Assembly (NCBI RefSeq): GCF_000003815.2
Contig: NC_049981.1
Coordinates: 784,011-848,010 of the forward strand
DNA length: 64,000 bases
Reading direction: 5' to 3'
DNA from: Branchiostoma floridae
Taxonomy: Eukaryota > Chordata > Leptocardii > Amphioxiformes > Branchiostomatidae
Part shown: piece by piece, positions 45,301 to 53,203 of the stretch
Layout of the letters: every line of letters starts with the position of its first letter
How positions within the stretch are numbered: the stretch's first letter is position 1
Position numbers and translations under genes: made by a program
Notes under the pieces: generated by a model
Told to the model about the DNA's origin: nothing
The model's input: only the letters and a program-made list of their open reading frames with translations
Databases searched by the model: none

Positions 45301-46334
45301 GGTTGAGATGTGGTTCACTGGTTTGTAGTGCAAGCCTTGTAACGAATTTAAGTAGTGCAAGTTATATATGTCTTTAAGCCTGCCGTAGTCTATGCACAAA
45401 TCTCGTGGTAGTAACCTTGGGTTGGTATTTGGCATGGCAGAGACACCCTAAACTTCACAATGATCAGATTATTTTCTTTGATGCCTACCTAATTACACAA
45501 ATATAGTCCATATTCATATGCATTGTTATTATTGCTAAGTACATACCTGTTGCTGCAGTTGAAGATGCTATTGGGCGAAGATGGGGCTCATGTAGCTTCA
45601 ACTGTTTGTCTGTCTACGGCAACGCGTCGTGCGTTCCTGACGCGTTCAGCTGCGACAGTGACGCGGACTGTTTGGGGGAGGATGACGAACAGGATTGTGA
45701 AGTCGCCGCACCTGTTGAAGACCTTGAAGGGAGAAAAGGTTGCCTGACGTTTCTCTGCGACCCGCCAGGTGACGCCCTGGAGCCATTATGTGTACCGCAT
45801 CACTGGATCTGTGACGGGTACCCGAACTGTGTGTCAGAGGAGGACGAGCAGGGGTGTGGCCACGCGGATGGCGTGTCTACTCAGACCAGCACACCTAGCG
45901 GCGGTCAGCTGCAAACTGCTGCTGATGGTCACGAAGTGACCTGGAAGCCCTCAGGTGGTCAAGAACCACAGGACGAATCAACCACAGAGCTGTCAAATGA
46001 TCAAGGACCATCCATAAAAGGACAAAGAGGTAAATACCAATGGAGCTCTAACGCATTCCCCTACATAGACAAGCATTTTATTTTCACGCAATGTTTACAT
46101 AAATGTCATCAAGAGAATGCTATTCAATTTTCTCCTCATTTTACGTATGATTTGGAGTTTACTTAACACTATCTTCGGTTCTTCTCATCTGAGCATTAAA
46201 ATTAGTATTATGTATCTGAAGATATACAATCTTTTTTTTTTCTAGTTGGAGGGTCCCAGGCGAGCCATAGGCTCCAGAGCCTGCAGGTGGCCATAGTTTG
46301 GATGATTGTCGCTGCTGGTCACCTCGTTTTCTAA
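26564..46334 (+). CDS. Secreted multi-LDLa/F5-8C protein, probably GPI-anchored
   Basis: Exons: 26564-28145, 30387-30491, 31259-31375, 31802-31918, 32577-32687, 33430-33605, 34112-34267, 35310-35448, 35927-36150, 37269-37415, 40381-40513, 41667-41778, 42092-42171, 43076-43207, 44250-44363, 44848-44964, 45559-46029, 46246-46334. All 17 junctions keep frame and give 1373 residues. Order: signal peptide 1-20, LDLa 1-12 (to 527), LDLa 13-16 (to 677), F5/8C 678-834, F5/8C 835-1002, Cys-rich module 1003-1066, LDLa 17-21 (to about 1280), Thr/Ser/Gln-rich linker, hydrophobic C terminus. LDLa modules bind calcium and protein ligands; F5/8C domains bind lipids or glycans. There is no enzyme domain. I expect a cell-surface or matrix binding protein; its ligand is unknown. 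It is head to head with the 7TM receptor gene. Confidence 0.88.
28146..29750. other. Intron 1, no gene seen
   Basis: AT-rich intron sequence. There is a small hairpin at 28238-28296 (TACTAGCAAAACTA / TAGCTTTGCTAGTA) and a fragment near 29143-29215 resembling the GGCCACAG...CATCCATAAAATT MITE. At 29630-29735 a segment TTTTTCATTATTATGTTTATGAAATG is directly repeated. Confidence 0.4.
29856..30350. mobile_element. MITE-like element with internal 164-bp duplication
   Basis: The inverted ends AAGTGTCTTTTTACCTTCC (left) and GGAAGGTAAAAAGACACT (right) continue into GCAATATGTGCA / TGCACACATTGC. Inside, GATATTTGT recurs at 29920 and 30084 and a 164-bp unit is directly duplicated. It ends less than 40 bp before the acceptor of exon 30387-30491. 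Confidence 0.7.
30387..32687 (+). CDS. LDLa gene exons 2-5: one LDLa module each
   Basis: Exons 30387-30491, 31259-31375, 31802-31918 and 32577-32687, each a phase 1-1 unit with six cysteines: [62 protein letters not shown]. Lengths are all multiples of three, so skipping any one keeps frame. Confidence 0.92.
31386..31579. mobile_element. Foldback MITE family B, abutting exon 3 donor
   Basis: Arms CCTACTCTCCAAGCAGAGGT and CCTCTGCTTGGAGAGTAGG flank a second inverted block, TTTAGTCGTTTTCATCGGGC / GCCCGATAAAAATGACTAAA. TAGGTTCTTTC is present on both sides (31376-31386 and 31569-31579). The left copy overlaps the 5' splice site of exon 31259-31375. Related copies: 43672-43810 (partial) and 61861-62185. 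Confidence 0.75.
32064..32359. mobile_element. MITE with 26-bp inverted ends
   Basis: AGCCTCCATTACAGTCTTGG on the left and its near-complement AAGACTGCAATGGAGGCT on the right. The interior is GC-rich with a poly-G run and an inner inverted pair (TTAGGTTCTCTCATGCCGG / CCGGCATTAGAGAACCTA). No coding capacity. In intron 4. Confidence 0.75.
32944..33034. repeat. (GATGTA)n hexanucleotide repeat
   Basis: About 15 GTAGAT units with a few GCAGAT variants, in the intron between LDLa module 16 and F5/8C domain 1. Confidence 0.95.
33430..35448 (+). CDS. LDLa gene exons 6-8: F5/8C domain 1
   Basis: Exons 33430-33605, 34112-34267, 35310-35448 (phases 1-0, 0-0, 0-1). Classic discoidin sequence: [77 protein letters not shown]. 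The third acceptor (CTTGAGAAG) has a weak pyrimidine tract. Confidence 0.93.
34719..35203. mobile_element. Tc1/mariner (pogo-like) MITE
   Basis: It begins CAGTCAAACCTGCCC and ends GGACAGGTTTGACTG, flanked by TA on both sides (34717-34718, 35204-35205), the target duplication of Tc1/mariner-type elements. GCGACCACCTG is repeated several times inside. It lies in the intron between F5/8C exons 7 and 8. Confidence 0.8.
35927..40513 (+). CDS. LDLa gene exons 9-11: F5/8C domain 2
   Basis: Exons 35927-36150, 37269-37415, 40381-40513, with the same phase pattern and cut points as domain 1, so the three-exon unit was duplicated. Landmarks: [63 protein letters not shown]. It is more diverged than domain 1 and has an insertion near its start. 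The last intron is swollen to 3 kb by elements. Confidence 0.88.
36900..37135 (+). mobile_element. tRNA-derived SINE
   Basis: The head resembles a tRNA gene: A box TGGCGTAACTGGTAGAG and B-box-like GAGCTCGATACCC about 40 bp later. It is followed by a non-tRNA body (CCCTTGGGAAAGGCACTTTA, CACCCAGGTGTAAAAATGGG). It is too long and mismatched to be a working tRNA gene. In the intron between exons 9 and 10. Confidence 0.75.
37480..39953. mobile_element. DNA element with ends AAGCCCCGGTCACAAAGCGC, split by LINE
   Basis: The left end TTAAGCCCCGGTCACAAAGC, GCGTACGATT is matched inverted at 39915-39953 (AATCGTACGCGCTTTGTGAC then CGGGGCTTTA). A partial third end, AAAGCCGTGGTCACAAAGCG, lies at 37583. 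A LINE has inserted inside. No transposase frame was seen. Confidence 0.7.
37978..39535 (-). mobile_element. 5'-truncated CR1/L2-like LINE
   Basis: The complement of 38096-39373 is one 425-codon frame: the C-terminal part of a reverse transcriptase. It includes the catalytic box LYADDLVIF, the thumb-side [26 protein letters not shown], and a CCHC-like C terminus ([19 protein letters not shown]). The palm domain upstream of YADD is frameshifted and then absent, so the copy is dead on arrival. Its 3' end at 37978 has ATTC repeats. Confidence 0.92.
40561..40980. mobile_element. hAT-like MITE, diverged copy
   Basis: Matches the copies at 23252-24547 and 53571-54004: GGTGGGAACCGGTACAGTAT at one end, CTGTACCGTTTGATACCCAC at the other. 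Inside are GGACCTACAAAG and TTGGAACGATTAGAATATGA. Confidence 0.65.
41238..41632. mobile_element. Two adjacent family A MITE-like copies
   Basis: Copy 3 spans about 41238-41425 (CACATTTCCTACCCGGGGCC ... AGAAATGTGACGTTAGCCT). Copy 4 spans about 41440-41632 (CAACCGGGACCCGGCCGGGT ... CGGGCCCGGTTTGAAAATCG). The interior of copy 4 closely matches copy 1. They lie just upstream of exon 41667. Confidence 0.7.
41667..42171 (+). CDS. LDLa gene exons 12-13: small Cys-rich module
   Basis: Exons 41667-41778 and 42092-42171 join in phase 2 through donor ATTA|GTAAAT and encode 64 residues with eight cysteines: [52 protein letters not shown] do not recognise the family with confidence; the VCEDVL..EC part recalls frizzled-type CRDs. 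If the donor is not used, the frame stops three bases later, giving a secreted short form. Confidence 0.65.
42355..42400. repeat. (GA)n microsatellite
   Basis: GAGA tract in the intron after exon 42092-42171. Confidence 0.9.
43076..46029 (+). CDS. LDLa gene exons 14-17: LDLa modules 17-21 and linker
   Basis: Exons 43076-43207, 44250-44363, 44848-44964 carry one module each. Exon 45559-46029 carries two ([38 protein letters not shown]), followed by about 65 residues rich in Thr, Ser, Gln and Gly, a likely stalk. Several modules are degenerate: the 44848 module ends EDERSSD without the last cysteine. Confidence 0.85.
43209..43402. mobile_element. Foldback MITE starting inside the exon 14 splice donor
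   Basis: Arms of about 90 bp: TAAAGCCCCGTTTACAAATC, AGCTCGGCCGAGGTGTCAGC and their complements ending GATTTGTAAACGGGGCTTAA. The exon ends GACG at 43207 and the donor GTAAAG is made of one host G plus the TAAAG end of the element. Confidence 0.85.
43672..43810. mobile_element. Partial family B MITE
   Basis: CTACTCTCCCAGCAGAGGTT and a downstream TTTTTGACGT resemble the element at 31386-31579. The right arm is not clear. Confidence 0.45.
44966..45245. mobile_element. MITE-like element abutting exon 16 donor
   Basis: The left end TAAGGCTACGGTCCAAATTG begins two bases after the exon end at 44964; the right end is CCTTACGGTTCAAATAGGAC then CAAAGCCTGATA. It contains the CAGGCAGTCCACTGGGACAA segment shared with 9240-9500 and 29765-29850. 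Confidence 0.65.
46246..46334 (+). CDS. LDLa gene last exon: putative GPI-attachment signal
   Basis: 29 residues: a small-residue start (GGSQAS), a short polar spacer, then [17 protein letters not shown] and stop at 46332-46334. A hydrophobic segment ending exactly at the C terminus, with no basic cytoplasmic tail, is the layout of a GPI-anchor signal. A very short type I membrane tail is the alternative. Confidence 0.7.
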
Positions 46335-47690
46335 TCAGTATAAGGTCTAGGCTACTGGGAGCAAAGGATTTTTATTTTCACTCCGCGTACCGTAGGTACG
46401 CTTCGAGTGATTATTTTCACTCCGCGTACCGTAGGTACGCTTCGAGTGAAAATATTGTTTTCATGATGTTTCTTCTTTCTTTCTTTCTTTCTTTCTCCTG
46501 TCACGACCTTTAAAGTGATTCCTCTCCGTCGTTCTTAGACCGAATGATCTGAAATTTGGCACAAGTGTACATTGGACCAATACCCTCGGACGTTTTTTTC
46601 TGTTTTTTGATAGATTCATTTAAAATGATTTTATGAATGTTTTTAGGTGATAATCTGACCAAACTTTATAATTGTGCCTCCCGTGACCAGGTATTAAGTC
46701 CTAGGGACCCGAAATTTGGTATGGTAGTGCATGAGATATTTGCTAAAAGGACCCCGTTATCATTTTTGGCTAAAAATCACTTCAAAATGATTTATAAGCC
46801 AAGTTGGCGGGTTTTTTCATCTGCGTTTTCGTCTTCACCGCCTCTGAGCGTCTCACCATATATGGTAAATGACGTAATTACCTTCCCGCCACCTGTAGGA
46901 CCAGGTGGCGGCCGTGCACGTGGTCATCCCTGCTTGCTCTAATAATTAATATTCATGAACACGCGTCGCAAACGTCGTCCGGCGAATGCGGGTGTTGTTC
47001 GAATATCTGCTGTTATCAAATTCATGAACGACGAATAATGACACGGTGTGAGGGCATTGTTCTCAGCGCTATTGTCACCAAATCAAAGTTTTTTGATAGA
47101 TACCTTTACAATGATTTTATGGAATCCGATGTTTTTAGGTTATTTTCTGACCATACTGCACATTCCTGCCTCCCGTGCCCAGGTATTAAGTCCAGATGGC
47201 CTGAAATTTGGTATGATACTGCGTGAGATACTTATCAAAAGGACCCCGGTATTAGTTTTGGCCAAAAGTCACTTCAAAATGATTTAAAAGCCAATTTGGC
47301 GGGGTATCTACGTATATTTTCACCTAGGTTCTCCGGATTTCGCGCGTGTCGACATATATGGTCACGTTCACCCCGTGCGTCCGTTGCACCATATATGGTC
47401 ATTGACGTTCCCGCGCGCGTGACGCAGCTTTGCATCGTGGCTAATTGAATTTAGGAGGGAACCAATATGCGCCCGACACTTAGCAGAAGCGATGACCTGA
47501 TTGGTCACCTTGGATACAGCCAATGAGGAAGGGTCTTTCAACTTAGCGGCTTGGAGTACATACATGTATATGTCGCCGGGAAGAAGTCCGTTGAAAGTAC
47601 GTGAAAATTTGTACTGTTTATAAATTGGCAACAATACACAAACGCAGTAACAAATTTGGGTAGCTTGTCGTCGATATTGTGTAGTTTTTG

Positions 47691-48398
47691 TTTGATTTTC
47701 CCACGTTTAGAGTGTCGGGTTAAGCGATACTAGGCGTGCAGAATGCCGCGGTGGGAGAGGAGCAGGCGCACGCATGGAATATTGTTGCGCTTTGCAGTGA
47801 CTGAGACAGTACTGTACATGTTATTTATTATCTGTGAAAAGTGTACAGTAGTTTTTTTCCATAGTATATAATAGTACAGATCTTCAGGGGCAAATCTACA
47901 AGTACTAACGTTACACTATGTTGTGAATTGTGCATTGATGTTGGTTTTACAAGAATATATGTAATCAGGTGTGGCTTTTCTTCCTAATCAACAAACAAAA
48001 AGGATCTTCCTTTTACTCTGGGTGGCAGAACATGAAATTACACATTTGATTTTCCCACGTTTAGAGTGTCGGGTTAAGCGATACTAGGCGTGCAGAATGC
48101 CGCGGTGGGAGAGGAGCAGGCGCACGCATGGAATATTGTTGCGCTTTGCAGTGACTGAGACAGTACTGTACATGTTATTTATTATCTGTGAAAAGTGTAC
48201 AGTAGTTTTTTTCCATAGTATATAATAGTACAGATCTTCAGGGGCAAATCTACAAGTACTAACGTTACACTATGTTGTGAATTGTGCATTGATGTTGGTT
48301 TTACAAGAATATATGTAATCAGGTGTGGCTTTTCTTCCTAATCAACAAACAAAAAGGATCTTCCTTTTACTCTGGGTGGCAGAACATGAAATTACACA
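47691..48398. repeat. Perfect tandem duplication, 354-bp unit
   Basis: Units 47691-48044 and 48045-48398 appear identical by eye. They begin TTTGATTTTCCCACGTTTAG and end CATGAAATTACACA. Identity means a very recent duplication or an assembly artefact. Confidence 0.95.
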
Positions 48399-49560
48399 AA
48401 GGAAATACTAATTATTGTATTCTACTGGAGGAAGATGAAACACCAACTGTTGTGCAGACCGGTGAGGTTGTGCCTTGATAGAAGGTGTCAATTTGACAGT
48501 GCTAAATTCATTATTGGTCGGGTGCTCGAACTAGACTAATTCCACGAAGTCTGGCCTGTCAGAGAACACAATAGTCAACTGGCTACAAAGGTGGCACCAA
48601 CAGACACAAAGGAGAGGATAGCAAAGTCAAGTGCAAGAAGTGTTCCAACATACATAATGAAACTGTGACAGAAACACCAGCTTGATGTATGATTAGGTTA
48701 TTTGAGACACCACACCATGGTATATGCTGTGTAATCTAATAATGTACTGTACTGTACTGTACTAAAAACAGTTTATCAGAACAATTAAATAGTCATAAAC
48801 TGGTTAGTTTATGTGGAAAATAAATGGGACTTTAAGGTTATAACAGACGTATAATTACTGCAATTGCTGCATCCTTTTTTAGACAAAAAGCATACAAAAC
48901 ATTGAGATATATAAAACAGACGTCGTGCAAACATACAGTGGCTAAGTAGCTTTGTTCATCAATATTATGTATTAGCTGATTACCTCTAAGTATAAGATAG
49001 AATGTGATCCTTTTGTCTAAATACAATGTGCATTAACTTTATATGTATTTGAACTGATAATGTCATTGCAGGGCTGCCATATTGCATCATATCCAATTGG
49101 ATTTTGTTTTAATGCGCTTCGCTAAAAACGGCTAATAAGCATATCTTGGTAAAGAGTTAAAAGTGTAGTGAAGTTTGTTTGGAGAGGTCTGCTTGTATGA
49201 AGATTAGTTATGCTTGTGACAACCTTGAATAAGTGCAGTGACTAAGCTGCCCTTGCCGTGTGTAAATAAGCAGGAAAGCCACGCTATTGTCTGCTGTGGA
49301 TACGTAATAAAACGTTTAGGGTCGCATAACGTGTTGCATCTGTAGAAAAAAATACAACACAATTTCCGTTTGTGAAATAAAAACTTTTTTTCTTGAAGTA
49401 AAACGGTGCCTTCTTTATTAATGTGTGAAACACTAGCATGTTGTGTGCGTGTTGTGTTCAAGACATAAAAGTTTGATTACCATACAGTACCACGTACAAA
49501 TAGTATAGTAGCATCGTAGTTCCGGGTCATTCTCTCATGTTATTTATTTTTTTCAAATTC
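48399..49560. other. Interior of the Helitron-like region, no gene seen
   Basis: AT-rich, with a GTACT pentamer repeat near 48748. No open frame with recognisable content on either strand. Confidence 0.4.
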
Positions 49561-50695
49561 AATTTTGGAAGAGTCCATGTTTGCATAAAGAGGGAGAGCG
49601 GAGTGAAAATAGTTGAATTTGCTCCTAAGCAAATACCGGCCTTTCTAGTTTTAATTAAATGTCTATAAAATAACGACATATATATGTAGTCCTAGTTCAC
49701 CTTTATCCACAGGGTAGCCTATATCCGTTAATTCTTTTAAACGAGGTATGAATGGATATCAAATCGACGCGCTGTGGTTTCAAAGTATGAAATAATGATG
49801 TATATGTTGGAATACAGTGCAGTAGATATAAATTTCATACAGAATGCCTCCTCCAGAATATTCCTATTTTAACGCTCTAATATTACTTAGGTTGCCTTTA
49901 AGAATGTTACAAGAAATACCCAGAAAACGTGCCTTGACACTTAAACTACACCCAAACAATAACCGACACAATGTGAAGCGTTGAACAAGTCCAGTTTTCC
50001 GGACCGTAAACAGGACCAAGTTGTAAACAAACCCCAGATTTGCGTCACATTCGTTCACTGTTCACCACACCAAAGTCTCAACATTATTAAATAACAGGAG
50101 GCAGATTTCGATTACGTAGATTAAACTTATTTAAAGAAATAGCCAAGACATAGATACCTTTGTTATGAATGATTTTCGTCAGCGTTTGTACCTAGCACCT
50201 TTTGTTAGAACTGCAGGAGCCGGTTTGTTTCAGAATTTAAAAGAAAATAGCTCTTGTTTGACGGATCATCATGATTTTTTAGTTGTCTCGATACCGTCTC
50301 TGTCTGAACGTCTCTCGAAAGCTGGCTTCACTGATCTGGAGACGTCAGAGTACGAAACTCCCGAGAGAGAAATGTTATTTTAGTGACATAGAGGGTATGC
50401 TGCATGTAACGGGAAACGGTTACTGTTCTGTTAACAATGGGTACTTTGCAATTGGAACCACATGTACATTGAAAACACTGTGTATACTAAAACTATCTGT
50501 GTATACTTATGTATGGGACCGTATCTGTAAGCAGTGCCACCTATCCTGTATTGCAATGTTAAGCGAACAAAATTACTATGAGGAAGGTGAAATACGTAAA
50601 CTTCGGTTGAATAAAACACTTTGTCGTTAACAAGGTACAAATGTATATTGTTACTAGTATTTTTTTATTTCGTCATATTTCGTCACGGTGGCACT

Positions 50696-50864
50696 GCATA
50701 AAAACAACATTTTTCAAGAAAAGCACAATTTATTACAGGATATGTATTCTGGACAATCACTATTGGTAAAATGAGTTATATTTCCTACTTATCTTACCAA
50801 TAGTGATTGTCCAGAATGCATATCCTGTAAATTGTGCTTTTCTTGAAAGATGTTGTTTTTATGC
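50696..50864. mobile_element. Foldback MITE, 169 bp
   Basis: Near-perfect arms of about 75 bp: GCATAAAAACAACATTTTTC, AAGAAAAGCACAATTTATTA, GGACAATCACTATTGGTAA and their complements, around a short loop. Confidence 0.85.
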
Positions 50865-52456
50865 AAAACAGAAGAGGAATTAAAGCCCGGCCCAACGTTG
50901 TGCAAAAGAGCAGTATATATTTTCAAAAAGTGTGCGTAAAACAGTTTGCTTTTAACGCATAGCTACCGAAGCATAATCTATCTTATGTATGAATCTTCTA
51001 TCATATGATATGGTACAACGGACTACAGCGGGATATGTACATCCAAAACCGGATTAAGGTGACTTCAGTTTAGACTTAAGAACGAAATCCGAAGAATCCT
51101 TTATCCGATTCATAAAACACATCGTAGACAGTCAAGTTTGATGGATCGTATTGCATGATGGGAAACTAGGGCCGGACACAGTGCGCATGCACCGCATACG
51201 TAAAGTCCTGGCTTCCAGCGCTACCCATAATGCCCTGCGTTTCCCAGCATACAATGGGATCAGTGAAAGTGAGTTGTCGTGGTTTCTGGTCTCGGTTCGG
51301 AGTTTTTTCTTACGATTGGGGACCGGTCTGTCTTCTCAAAAACATTGTTTTTAGTCAGGAAAAAATTCATAAGCGCGCTGATGTCATCCATAAAATTTAC
51401 TTGCTGTGGCCTTACTAAGGCACACACTTGTGAAATATACATGATTACTTCTGGTAAGCAGCCTTCAAAGTAAGCGTTGGGATATATTCATAAACACAAA
51501 ATAGAATTTCAGGAAAAATGAAACTTCGTCTATCCAAGAAGGTTAAAAAGGACTTGGTCTATTCAATACTAATTCAATAACATACATTGATCTCAGTATA
51601 TCTAAGCAGATTTTACATAGAATATCTTATGCAAAGATACAAACATCATCATATACAAATCACATGCCATATCCAAATCGTATATGTGCAAAATACAAGC
51701 ATGTCATTCATGTACAAGCATGTCATTCTCAATTTAAATTCTTTTCAATGCTAATTAGATTCTATCATTAAGAACAATGTTTAAAGCAAGAGTAACAAAA
51801 ATTGGTTACAATAGAAAACAAGCAAAGATTATAAATCTATGGCAATAGAAAGCAGCTCCAAAAATATATAAACAACCACTCTGATTTTTCAGCACCTATC
51901 CTTACTTGGTAACTCAGGGGAGGCCATGCAACAATCCCATCATTCCTTGCAATACTTATCTTACAATACACATCCCAGATGGATTACAGTGGGCAACAAG
52001 AAATATAGACTTGTCACGTCAGCCATCTTGTTTGTGTATTGTAGAATATGTGTTGCTTTGAATTCTGGAATGGTTAATACCTCCTTCCTTGTGAACTTAT
52101 CTAGAATAGTACATATTGCTATAATAGGGCCTCATTTAAGAATTTCTTTGGCACGACAAGCTTATTGAAAACAATGCTTACATCAAGCTCAAAATTTTAA
52201 AAAAATTCGAACGTCTAAAAGTAATAAAAAAAGTCGATACATGTGTACATGAATGACAATTACTGACTCACAGGGCAACGGACATTGAGAAGGTATTTGC
52301 TAACGAGCATTCTACAGACAACAATGCCAGACATCAACAGTTTTTCCTCTAAATTCCAGGTCATTTAATGACATGGCAACGATATCTTAATGTCTTGTAG
52401 AAAGCCTATGAAACCCTATCCAGCCTTGAGACTACAGGCCTTTCCACAGGTCCTAA

Positions 52457-52545
52457 TGCATGCTGGGAGACGCAAGGTACTATGGGTATCTTCAAGGGAA
52501 ATCCGTTGCAATTGCATACCCATAGTGCCCTGTGTCTCCCGACAT
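52457..52545. repeat. Inverted repeat with GCATGCTGGGAGAC
   Basis: ATGCATGCTGGGAGACGCAA and TACTATGGGTAT are matched inverted by ATACCCATAGTGCCCTGTGT and CTCCCGACATG. It lies just past the stop codon of the Ig gene (in its 3' UTR or flank). It is probably a small foldback element. Confidence 0.6.
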
Positions 52546-52590
52546 GCTATGAGATTCGTAATAAGGTTTGTAAAGTTATCTGAGAAGTCG

Positions 52591-53203
52591 CTAGATGTCG
52601 GTTTCCTCAGGGTGAGGAATCTTGGGTAGCTGGTCTTGGTAGAAATCAGATGGGAACTGCAGGATGGATGACGTGTCAGGCTGACAGAACTGATTGATTG
52701 ACAGCTCGTCCTGACGACAGAAGAGAAACAACATCAGTCAGTGAAAGAACAACTATTCACTTCAGAATCTGCAATCTAGATTATACATTTCATCTTTTTT
52801 ATTGTGTTTGTCTCCTGTTATACCTAAAAAATGTGGGTATTACTTTTCATCCTTTTGTTTGTCTTGGTGTGTTTTTAAATTTATAATCACTGGCCCGGGT
52901 CCAAGTTTGTTCCGTGGCCAAGTTGTAACTAGAGACTGGCAGGATGCAAAGGTTGAGTTATGCGTAAAATAAATGATCAAATAGTTCTCATTATCAAACG
53001 TGTTGTCTGCATTATTCACATTCTGAAACCTATAGATATCAATATCTGATTTCAATAACTGACCTCTGACCCCCACAAATGGCTTCTCCTCAGGTCGTCC
53101 GTGTACGGTGGAGGTGCAGTCCCGGTAGGGGGCGCTGCGTGATCGAAGGTGGCGTTCCTGTAACCATCAGGTTCCCTCCCGAGCTCACCGTCCTGGGCTG
53201 GCT
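52591..53203 (-). CDS. Ig gene: cytoplasmic tail exons
   Basis: Exon 53064-53203 encodes PAQDGELGREPDGYRNATFD, APPPYTDDLRRSHLWGSE. Exon 52591-52710 encodes DELSINQFCQPDTSSILQFP, YQDQLPKIPHPEETDI and a TAG stop at 52591-52593. The junction is phase 0. Several tyrosines are in acidic or Asn/Pro contexts and could be phosphorylated. Confidence 0.85.

Larger units (their letters stand above)
46370..49648 (+). mobile_element. Long Helitron-like element
   Basis: The 5' end has TATTTTCACTCCGC and a hairpin with CGTACC-GTA-GGTACG closed by TTTTCACTC / GAGTGAAAA; the hairpin unit is present twice (about 36 bp apart). The 3' end has GCGGAGTGAAAATA, hairpin ATTTGCT-CCTA-AGCAAAT at 49617-49634, ten bases, and terminal CTAG at 49645-49648. 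The interior has two blocks (46540-46800, 47040-47300) related to each other and to the short copy at 10665-11466, plus the 354-bp duplication. No Rep/helicase frame. Confidence 0.65.
49649..52590. other. Intergenic between LDLa gene and Ig gene
   Basis: Only short open frames without domain content. Contains a MITE at 50696-50864, a MITE fragment at 51327-51420, and two imperfect inverted repeats: 51155-51250 (GCATGATGGGAAACTAGG / CCTGCGTTTCCCAGCAT) and 52457-52545 (see separate entry). Confidence 0.4.
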
